From Streptomyces sp. 840.1 (GTDB lineage: Bacteria; Actinomycetota; Actinomycetes; Streptomycetales; Streptomycetaceae), in NCBI RefSeq assembly GCF_003751445.1, contig NZ_RJUU01000002.1, positions 1,302,001 through 1,366,000 of the forward strand: a DNA stretch of 64,000 nucleotides, given 5' to 3'. Under the pieces are notes generated by a model, which had not been told where the DNA came from, searched no databases, and worked only from the letters and a program-made list of their open reading frames with translations. The position numbers and the translations under genes are program-made. Below, in pieces: positions 47,002 through 54,069 of this stretch (position 1 is its first letter; each line of letters opens with the position of its first letter).

Positions 47002-47541
47002 ATGCGTGCACAGGACAACGGGGCTGCGTCCGCCCTTCTGATGAACGGCACCGTCGGTGTGGGCAAGACGACCGTCGCCGAGGCGGTGGGCGATCTCCTC
47101 GCCGATGCCGGGGTCCCTCATGCGGTGCTCGACCTTGACAGCCTCAGGCAGTCGTGGCCCGCGCCGCCCGGTGACCGATTCAACTTCGGCGTGCTGCTGC
47201 GCAACGTCCGAAGCATCGCCGCCAACTACCTCGACGCGGGAGCGGTGCGTCTCGTGCTCGCGGGCGTGATCGAGCAGCCGGACGAGCGGCGACGACTGGC
47301 CGACGCGGTGGGTGCCGGACTCACGGTGTGCCGCCTGAGGGCCGAACCCGCCGTCCTTCGCGAGCGCCTGACCCGCCGGCACGAAGGCGAACCCGAAGCA
47401 CTGCGATGGCATCTGGACCGGTCCGGTGAACTGGACGCAATCCTCGACCGTTCCACGGTCGACGACTTCGTCGTCGACACGACCACGGGTCCGCTCACCG
47501 GCATCGCCGCGTCCGTCGTCGAGCGAGCCGGGTGGCAGTGA
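47002..47541 (+). CDS. P-loop small-molecule kinase/AAA-type nucleotide-binding protein
   Basis: This 179-residue protein starts with a Walker A motif LLMNGTVGVGKTTVAEAVG and a Walker-B-like HAVLDLDSLRQ, with no lid or membrane parts. It resembles the shikimate-kinase/adenylate-kinase-like small kinase group often annotated as an AAA-family ATPase in streptomycetes. The phosphoryl acceptor is unknown. It lies 9 bp after the alpha/beta hydrolase gene. Confidence 0.8.
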   Translation: MRAQDNGAASALLMNGTVGVGKTTVAEAVGDLLADAGVPHAVLDLDSLRQSWPAPPGDRFNFGVLLRNVRSIAANYLDAGAVRLVLAGVIEQPDERRRLADAVGAGLTVCRLRAEPAVLRERLTRRHEGEPEALRWHLDRSGELDAILDRSTVDDFVVDTTTGPLTGIAASVVERAGWQ

Positions 47542-47589
47542 CCGGGCTCTGACCGGGCGCCGGCCCGTTCCCGCCGCGTGACAGCGACG

Positions 47590-47618
47590 CGGCCCGCCCC
47601 GCGCGAGGACGCGGGCCG
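47590..47618. terminator. Hairpin between convergent kinase and MHS transporter genes
   Basis: Perfect 8-bp arms CGGCCCGC/GCGGGCCG with a 13-base loop lie between the two convergent stops; a short GGGCC repeat follows. Confidence 0.45.
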
Positions 47619-47649
47619 GGCCGGGCCGGGCCGGATGAGTGGTCGGCTG

Positions 47650-49026
47650 TCAGCTGCCGGTGGTGACCGCGGTCGCCGGCGTCTGCGGCGCCGGGCGGGC
47701 GGGGGCGGCGGACTCGGCGGTGAGGCGGAGCTGGTGGTAGGTCCGCAGCCGCAGGGTGCACCAGATGCCGATGACGGAGACGATCATCAGCGCCACCGCG
47801 GGCGGCCAGTACGCGCCGCCCGCCAGGGACGAGAGCCACACCGCCGTGACGGGTGCGAAGCCGGCGAAGATCATGTTGCAGATCTGGTAGGAGAGCGAGA
47901 TGCCGGTGTAGCGCACGTGCGGTGCGAAGCCGTCGGCGAGGATCGCCGCGATCGGCCCGTACAGCGCGGACATCACCAGTCGCATGGCCAGCATCGACAG
48001 GTAGATCAGCACGACGCTGCCGGTGCCCATCACCATGAACTGCGGCAGTGAGAACAGCACGACTCCGCTCAGGCCCGCGACGACGACCCGGTGCGCTCCG
48101 ATCCGGTCCCCGAGCAGTGCCAGGAACGGGGTGACGACGAGTTCCAGGAACGCGGCCAGTGAGAGCCCGTTGAGCAGCATCGACTCGGACAGATGCAGTT
48201 CGTCGGTGCCGTACGAGAGCAGATAGCTGGTCACGACGTAGTAGCCGCCGGTGGCCGTGGCGAGGGCGAACACGCCCACCAGGACCGTCTTCCAGTCCTT
48301 GCTCAGCACCTCGGCGACGGGCAGCCGGCTGCCGCCCTTGCCGGGCTCGGGCTGCGAGGCGTGGATGTCGTCCATCACCGGGGAGTCCTCGAGCTTCGTG
48401 CGGACCACGAGACCGATGATGACGAGGATCGACGAGGCGAGGAACGGCACGCGCCAGCCCCAGCTGTGGAACGCCTCGCTGCCGAACAGGTTCATCAGGC
48501 TGAACGCGCCGGTCGACAGCAGCGCGCCGACTGAGGAGCCGAGCTGGGCGAAGGAGCCGAAGAAGGTGGCCCTGCCCTTGGGCGCGTTCTCGACCGCGAT
48601 GAGAACTGCGCCGCCCCACTCGCCGCCGATCGCTATGCCCTGGACCAGGCGGAGCGTGATCAGCAGGATCGGGGAGAGGGCGCCGACCTGCGCGTAGGTG
48701 GGCAGCAGGCCGATGGCGAACGAGGCGATGCCCATCATCAGCAACGTGATGACCAGGGTCTTCTTGCGGCCGACGCGGTCACCGATGTGGCCGAAGACGA
48801 TGCCGCCGAGCGGCCGCAGCAGGAAGCCCACGGCGAAGGTGGCGAAGGCGGCGATCGTCCTGAGCGCCGGCGGCATGTCGGAGGGGAAGAACACGTCGTC
48901 GAACACGATCGCCGCGGCGGTGGCGAAGGCGTAGAAGTCGTACCACTCGATCGACGTGCCGGCCAGGGCGGCCAGGGCCGACCGGTACGGGCTCTGGGGC
49001 TTGCTCGGGGTGGTGCGGTCCGGCAT
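47650..49026 (-). CDS. MHS-family (metabolite:H+ symporter) MFS transporter
   Basis: This 458-residue transporter has 12 membrane segments and the MHS signatures: SIEWYDFYAFATAAAIVF near residue 22-39 and GHIGDRVGRKKTLV in the loop between helices 2 and 3. Family members import organic acids or osmolytes (citrate, alpha-ketoglutarate, proline/betaine, shikimate). It is the second gene of a leftward pair with the amidohydrolase (gap 187 bp), near a hydroxyacid dehydrogenase and aldolase. Import of the substrate of that local catabolic set is the natural inference. Confidence 0.9.
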   Translation of the reverse strand: MPDRTTPSKPQSPYRSALAALAGTSIEWYDFYAFATAAAIVFDDVFFPSDMPPALRTIAAFATFAVGFLLRPLGGIVFGHIGDRVGRKKTLVITLLMMGIASFAIGLLPTYAQVGALSPILLITLRLVQGIAIGGEWGGAVLIAVENAPKGRATFFGSFAQLGSSVGALLSTGAFSLMNLFGSEAFHSWGWRVPFLASSILVIIGLVVRTKLEDSPVMDDIHASQPEPGKGGSRLPVAEVLSKDWKTVLVGVFALATATGGYYVVTSYLLSYGTDELHLSESMLLNGLSLAAFLELVVTPFLALLGDRIGAHRVVVAGLSGVVLFSLPQFMVMGTGSVVLIYLSMLAMRLVMSALYGPIAAILADGFAPHVRYTGISLSYQICNMIFAGFAPVTAVWLSSLAGGAYWPPAVALMIVSVIGIWCTLRLRTYHQLRLTAESAAPARPAPQTPATAVTTGS

Positions 49027-49213
49027 GGGGACCTCCGGCAGGAAGGGTTACGGGGACGGGGAGGGGCGGACCCGGCAGGCGGCCGTTGGCCGCCGGGCGA
49101 GCGGAAGTGCGGGCGGAACGCGGCCCACGGGGGGCCGGGCGGCCGGACAGGTGGCGTGTCGGCCGTACCCGTCCGGCCGGTCCGCGGCGGCTCGGGCGTG
49201 GCCGCCGCAGCGG

Positions 49214-50866
49214 TCAGCGACCGGGTGCGGCCCAGGCGCGGCGGCCGCCGACCCAGGTCTCGCGCACCCGGATGCCGGTGAGCTCGTCGGCCGGGACCGT
49301 CAGCGGATCGGCGTCCAGGACCGTGAAGTCGGCGAGCATGCCGGGGGCGAGGGCGCCGACCGCGTCCTCCCGGTGCAGGGCGTGGGCGGCGGCCGCCGTG
49401 TGGGCGTGGAGACCCGCCTCGACCGGCAGCCTCAGCGCCTCGTCACCGAGGACCGTGCCGAGCACGGTGCGACGGGTCGCGGCGGCGGCGACGGCCTCCA
49501 GCGGGGCGGGCGGCGCGACCGGCGCGTCGGAGGAGAAGACCACCGGGACATCCGCCTCGGGGCAGCGGCCGGCCGGGTTGTAGCGGTGGCCGAGATCGCC
49601 GACGGCGGTCAGGGTGCCGTCGCCGGTGCGCAGGTGGTGCTGGGGCTGCATGACGGGGACGACACCGAGCTCGCCCATGCGGTCGATCTGCTCGTCGGTC
49701 GGCAGGCCGCAGTGCTCGATACGGTGCCGCATGCCGGGCCGCTCCCGGTCCGCCTGGGCCTTCTCGACCGCGTCGAGGACCATACCGATGGCGTACGGGG
49801 ACTGGGCGTGGGTGGCTGTCTGCAGACCCGCCGCGTGCGCGCGCCGGACGATGTCCGCGTACTCCTCGACCGAGTGGTAGAGCTGTCCGTGGTGGCAGCA
49901 GTCCGCGGCGTAGCCCTCGGGGAAGTAGGCGGTCCAGCCGCCGAGCGTGCCGTCGGCGTAGAACTTCACGCCCTGGATGCGGAAGTGGTCGTCGCCGAAG
50001 CCGCGTACCGCGCCGAGTTCCAGCGCGGTGTCGAGCAGCGCCGACGTCAGGTACGCCGAGACGCGCATCCGCAGACTGCCGTCGTCGTTCGCCCGCAGAT
50101 ACGTCTCCATCTCGCGCCGCGACACCTGGGCGTCCCCGACCGTGGTGACACCTGCGGCCAGGAACACCTCCTGGGCGCGCAGCAGATGGTCGGCCATGAT
50201 CTCCTCGGGCTCCGAGAGGTGGAAGTTCGGCCCGTGGTTGCCGATCTTCACCCCGGCGGGTCCGGTGAGCAGGTCGCAGGCGGCGTCCCACAGCTGCCCG
50301 TCCGGTTCGCCGTCCTCGAAGTGGCCGATGCTGCCGCCCTCGGGCGACGCGGTGCCGGCGCTGATGCCGCAGGTGCGCAGGGTGTGGGAGTTCACGACGC
50401 CGCCGTGTCCGGAGGCGTTCATCACGTAGACCTCGCGGTCGTCCGCGACCAGGTCCAGGTCGTGGCAGGTGGGGTGGCGCTGCTCCGCGAGCCGCCGGTG
50501 CTCGTAGCCGAAGCCCCGGACCGGGACCCCGGCCGGCAGCTCCCGTCCGGCCTCGCGCAGTACCTCCACCAGCGTCGCGATGTCCGGCACGCGCTCCGGC
50601 CGCAGGTCGACCCAGGCCAGGGCCTGCCCGTACATCACGGGGTGGCAGTGGGCGTCGATGAAGCCGGGGTGGATGAGGCCGCCGTCCAGACGGAGTTCCT
50701 CGTCGACCCGGCCGAGCGCCGCACGGGCCTCCTCGGCGGTGCCGACGTGCACGATGCGGTCGCCGCGCACGGCCAGCGCCTCGGCGCGGACCGAGGTGCC
50801 CGCGGCGGCGACGGCGGCACCGGTGACGAGCAGGGTGCGGTCGGGGTTGTCGGGATGACGGGGCAT
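49214..50866 (-). CDS. Metal-dependent amidohydrolase, YtcJ type
   Basis: This 550-residue enzyme is of the amidohydrolase_3/YtcJ group. It has the metal-binding HPGFIDAHCHPVMYG near 75-89, the mid-protein GVKFYADGTLGGW lysine segment, HRIEHC, and the catalytic aspartate in FSSDAPVAPPAPL near the C-terminus. Likely substrates are N-acyl or amide compounds. It is transcribed toward the MHS transporter gene and preceded by an AT-rich promoter and the double AsnC regulator gene. ATG 50866 is chosen; the open frame upstream of it lies over the promoter. Confidence 0.9.
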   Translation of the reverse strand: MPRHPDNPDRTLLVTGAAVAAAGTSVRAEALAVRGDRIVHVGTAEEARAALGRVDEELRLDGGLIHPGFIDAHCHPVMYGQALAWVDLRPERVPDIATLVEVLREAGRELPAGVPVRGFGYEHRRLAEQRHPTCHDLDLVADDREVYVMNASGHGGVVNSHTLRTCGISAGTASPEGGSIGHFEDGEPDGQLWDAACDLLTGPAGVKIGNHGPNFHLSEPEEIMADHLLRAQEVFLAAGVTTVGDAQVSRREMETYLRANDDGSLRMRVSAYLTSALLDTALELGAVRGFGDDHFRIQGVKFYADGTLGGWTAYFPEGYAADCCHHGQLYHSVEEYADIVRRAHAAGLQTATHAQSPYAIGMVLDAVEKAQADRERPGMRHRIEHCGLPTDEQIDRMGELGVVPVMQPQHHLRTGDGTLTAVGDLGHRYNPAGRCPEADVPVVFSSDAPVAPPAPLEAVAAAATRRTVLGTVLGDEALRLPVEAGLHAHTAAAAHALHREDAVGALAPGMLADFTVLDADPLTVPADELTGIRVRETWVGGRRAWAAPGR

Positions 50867-50953
50867 GGCAGGCCTGCTTTCGACCGGAGAGGTACAGGGG
50901 AGCGCCGACAGACGATTCGGCTCGCTGAACGATATGAAACGAACGAAGGATTG

Positions 50954-50983
50954 ACCATAGGGAGAGGTGGGCAATTTTTGTAA
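50954..50983 (-). promoter_or_regulatory. Candidate promoter of the amidohydrolase-transporter operon
   Basis: On the minus strand, TTACAA (50983-50978) is followed after 18 bp by TATGGT (50959-50954). The surrounding 50930-51012 region is strikingly AT-rich, and imperfect inverted arms at about 50988-51011 could be an AsnC-type site. Confidence 0.4.
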
Positions 50984-51071
50984 AGTTCAATCGTTAGCTT
51001 GATTACGAATCAGCTGTGGCGGCCCCGGCGGGGAGGTGGTCTGTCCGCCGCACGCCGTCGCGGCCGGCCGT

Positions 51072-51971
51072 TCAGGCCGGGCGCGGAGCGGTGTCGTAGC
51101 GCTCCTTCACCAGTTCCAGGTGCAGCCAGCTCTCGACCTCGCGCACCGCCGGCAGCGCCCGCATCTCCTCCAGCGTGGCGCGTACCGCGTCGAAGGACTC
51201 CGCGGTGATCGTGCCCACCAGCTCCGCCCTGCCCAGGCACGTCGACAGGAAGGTCACCCGTTCGAACCGTTCCACCTGTGCGGCGACGGCCGCGGCCTCG
51301 CCGGCGACCCGGAGGCTGAATCCGCACAGGAAGCCCAGACCCAGCACATCGGGCCGCACCAGGGCGACCACCTTCGCCACCCCGCCGTCGAGCAGGCGCA
51401 GGGTCCGGGACCGGGTGGCCCCGGCGGACAGACCCACCCGCACCGCCAGTTCGGCGAAGGGCAGCCGCCCGTCGGCCTCCAGTGCGGCCAGGATCCGCTC
51501 GTCGACGTCGTCCTGCAGCGTCACGGTCGGCTCGTCGGTCAGCAGGTACGGGTCCTTGACGTGCCGGGTGGCGATCAGGGGATCCACGGTCCGCACTCCG
51601 GGAAGGGCACGGATGTGCTCGATGGTCCGCTCCAGTTCCTGGAATCCCGCGGTCCGCAGTTCGCTCATGATGGCCCGGCGCCCGCTCGTCAGGGTGACGA
51701 ACGGGGCCTGCGGGAGCGCGGCGATCTCCCGGGCGACCGGCGCAGCCGCCCCCTCGGTGTCGATCGCGAGATGGGCCGACGCCGACAGCTGGCGCACCGC
51801 CGGGTGCACGATCGCCACCACGCGCACCGCCCCGGACTCCGTCAGCCGCTGGACCCGCATCCGGGCCGCCGGGCGGGACAGGCCCACCCGCTGGGCCAGC
51901 GTCTCGTAGGTGAGCCGCCCGTCGCCCTGCAGCTCCCGCACGATTCTCAGATCGGTCCCGTCCAGTTCCAT
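51072..51971 (-). CDS. Double-length Lrp/AsnC-family regulator
   Basis: This 299-residue protein contains two AsnC units in tandem. Helix-turn-helix 1 (LDGTDLRIVRELQGDGRLTYETLAQRVGL, about 3-50) is followed by a ligand-binding domain. Helix-turn-helix 2 (LQDDVDERILAALEADGRLPFAELAVRVGL, about 150-200) is followed by a second ligand domain. Classical Lrp/AsnC proteins are about 150 residues, so this is a natural fusion. It lies between a leftward amidohydrolase/transporter pair and a rightward dehydrogenase/aldolase pair, so it probably controls both. The ATG at 51971 is preceded by AGGGGACAGC. Confidence 0.9.
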   Translation of the reverse strand: MELDGTDLRIVRELQGDGRLTYETLAQRVGLSRPAARMRVQRLTESGAVRVVAIVHPAVRQLSASAHLAIDTEGAAAPVAREIAALPQAPFVTLTSGRRAIMSELRTAGFQELERTIEHIRALPGVRTVDPLIATRHVKDPYLLTDEPTVTLQDDVDERILAALEADGRLPFAELAVRVGLSAGATRSRTLRLLDGGVAKVVALVRPDVLGLGFLCGFSLRVAGEAAAVAAQVERFERVTFLSTCLGRAELVGTITAESFDAVRATLEEMRALPAVREVESWLHLELVKERYDTAPRPA

Positions 51972-52179
51972 GTGCTGTCCCCTCGGTGGCTCGGTGCCAC
52001 CCGGCCGTACCCGCCGGGCGCCCGCTCATTGTCGGTCAGCGCCTCCGGTGCTCCGGCGGGGGAGTGCGGAGGTCGCCGCAGGCTGTTCAGGCAACCATGT
52101 CGGCAGCCATGGACAAATAATGCAGCGGAAACGTAAGTTTGGCAGCATCGCAACGATCGAATCATCCATGGAGACCCAA

Positions 52180-53202
52180 ATGACGCGACCCGTCGCCGTG
52201 ATCACCGACCCGGAGGAGCTCGACCCGGAGCCGGCTGTCCGGCTCCTGAGCGAGAGCGGCTTCGAGGTCCGGGTGGTGGGAAGCCGCGATCCGGAGGCGA
52301 TCGCCGCGGCCGCGCACGACGCCGACGCACTGATCGTCGGCTACGCACGGATCGACGCCGCTCTCCTGGACCGCATGCCCAAGGTGCGGCTCCTCGCGAC
52401 CATGTCCGCGGGTTACGACATGATCGACACCGCCGAGGCCGCCCGCCGCGGCCTGTGGGTCACCAATCTGCCTCACTCGGCCACCGAGGACGTCGCCGTC
52501 CACGCGCTGGCCGCGGCACTCTCGCTGATCCGCCACCTCCCGCAGGCGGACGCGGTGGTGCGCTCCGGCGGCTGGAACCGCGACTTCACGCAGGTGCCGC
52601 GCCGGGCGAGCGAGCTGACCCTCGGCCTGATCGGCTTCGGCCGCATCGCCCGCGCCCTCGCCCGCATCGCCGGCCCGGTCTTCGGCCGCGTCGTCGCCTT
52701 CGACCCGCACGCCACCGCCGCCGACTGGCCCGAGGGCGTCGAACGGCTCGAGCTGGACGCCCTCGTCGCCCAGGCCGACGTCCTCTCCCTGCACACCCCG
52801 TCCACCCCGGCCACCCGGGGGATGGTCAACGCGGATCTGCTCGCCCGGACGCGTCCGGGCAGCATGCTCGTCAACGTGTCCCGAGGCGACCTCGTCGACC
52901 CGCAGGCGCTGCTCGACGCCCTCGACAGCGGCCGGCTGGACGGCGCCGCCCTCGACGTCTTCCCCGTCGAACCCCCGGCCCGGGACGACCCCCTGCGCTC
53001 CCACCCGCGCCTGCGGCTGTCGCCGCACAGCGCGTTCCTCACCGACGCGTCCCTGCGCGCCTACGTCCTCGAACCCGCCCGCAACGTAGTGGCGTGGTGG
53101 ACCACAGGACGCCCGTACACCCCCGTCGTCGTCCCGGCCGGGGCAGCTGCCCCGGCCGGTGCACCGCAGCAGGCCACCGGCCGGCAAGGAGTATCCGCGT
53201 GA
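52180..53202 (+). CDS. D-2-hydroxyacid dehydrogenase (NAD-binding)
   Basis: This 340-residue dehydrogenase has the C-terminal/central NAD domain with LGLIGFGRIARALARIAGPVFGRVVAFDPHA near 150-180. Family catalytic residues include SRGDLVD (Arg), DVFPVEPPA (Glu) and SPHSAFLTD (His). The N-terminal substrate segment has VRLLATMSAGYDMID. Such enzymes interconvert 2-oxo and 2-hydroxy acids. The start ATG 52180 is chosen because GGAG lies seven bases upstream; ATG 52168 has no ribosome site. The stop overlaps the class II aldolase start (GTGA), so the two are co-translated. Confidence 0.9.
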   Translation: MTRPVAVITDPEELDPEPAVRLLSESGFEVRVVGSRDPEAIAAAAHDADALIVGYARIDAALLDRMPKVRLLATMSAGYDMIDTAEAARRGLWVTNLPHSATEDVAVHALAAALSLIRHLPQADAVVRSGGWNRDFTQVPRRASELTLGLIGFGRIARALARIAGPVFGRVVAFDPHATAADWPEGVERLELDALVAQADVLSLHTPSTPATRGMVNADLLARTRPGSMLVNVSRGDLVDPQALLDALDSGRLDGAALDVFPVEPPARDDPLRSHPRLRLSPHSAFLTDASLRAYVLEPARNVVAWWTTGRPYTPVVVPAGAAAPAGAPQQATGRQGVSA

Positions 53203-54002
53203 CCGAGACCCTCACCACCCCCGTCGACACACCCGTCCCCGCCACGGCCGATGCCCTCGCGGCCGAGGAACTGCGCCTGCGGCGCGAACTGGCCGCCGTC
53301 TACCGCCTCGTCGCGCACTTCCGCATGACGGACCTGATCTTCACGCACATCTCGCAGCGGCTGCCCGGCCCGGACAACCACTTCCTGATCAATCCCTACG
53401 GGCTGCTGTTCGAGGAGATCACCGCGTCCAGCCTGGTCAAGATCGACCTCGACGGCAATCCCGTCGGCGACTCCCCGTACCCGGTCAACCCGGCCGGATT
53501 CGTGATCCACAGCGCGATCCACAGGGCCCGCCCGGACGCCCACTGCGTCCTGCACACCCACACCAGGGCGGGCTGCGCAGTGGCCGCCCAGCAAGGCGGA
53601 CTGCTCCCGCTCAACCAGATGTCGATGGAGTTCCACAACCGCGTCGGCTACCACGACTACGAGGGCGTCGCGCTCAACCTCGACGAGCAGGAGCGCCTGG
53701 TCACGGACCTCGGCGGACACCCGGCACTCGTCCTGCGCAACCACGGTCTGCTCACCGTCGGCGAGAGCGCCGCCCAGGCGTTCCTGCGGATGTACTACCT
53801 GGAGAAGGCCTGCGAGATCCAGGTCACCGCACAGGCGGCGGGCGCCGCGCTCGTGCTGCCCCCCGAGGAGATCTGCGAGTACACCGCGCAGCAGCTGGCG
53901 GGGGAGGCCGCCGCGGACTTCCAGGACGACATCGCCTACGACCTGGCATGGGCGGCGCTGCTGCGCCTCGTCGAGCGGATCGCCCCCGATCACAAGGACT
54001 GA
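53199..54002 (+). CDS. Class II aldolase/adducin-family protein
   Basis: This 267-residue protein has the class II aldolase fold: FRMTDLIFTHISQRLPGPDNHFLINPYG, a metal-type histidine pair in CVLHTHTRAG, and NHGLLTVGESAAQAF near 185-200. It may cleave or decarboxylate a sugar-acid, as araD/fucA-like family members do, or act as an oxoacid decarboxylase; the substrate is unknown. The start is GTG, inside the end of the dehydrogenase gene, after AAGGAG. A perfect hairpin follows the stop. Confidence 0.88.
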   Translation: MTETLTTPVDTPVPATADALAAEELRLRRELAAVYRLVAHFRMTDLIFTHISQRLPGPDNHFLINPYGLLFEEITASSLVKIDLDGNPVGDSPYPVNPAGFVIHSAIHRARPDAHCVLHTHTRAGCAVAAQQGGLLPLNQMSMEFHNRVGYHDYEGVALNLDEQERLVTDLGGHPALVLRNHGLLTVGESAAQAFLRMYYLEKACEIQVTAQAAGAALVLPPEEICEYTAQQLAGEAAADFQDDIAYDLAWAALLRLVERIAPDHKD

Positions 54003-54013
54003 CGGCACGCGCG

Positions 54014-54045
54014 GGGGCCCGCGGCCGGATCCGGCCGCGGGCCCC
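54014..54045. terminator. Perfect hairpin between aldolase and M4 protease genes
   Basis: A 14-bp perfect stem (54014-54027 with 54032-54045) encloses a GATC loop, 12 bases after the aldolase stop and 25 bases from the stop of the convergent protease gene. It is probably a bidirectional terminator. Confidence 0.85.
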
Positions 54046-54069
54046 TTCGAGCAGTGTGGTGCGACAGGT

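Noticed and set aside
47605..47635. GGGCC tandem run
   Set aside because: Simple low-complexity sequence between convergent genes with no sign of function.
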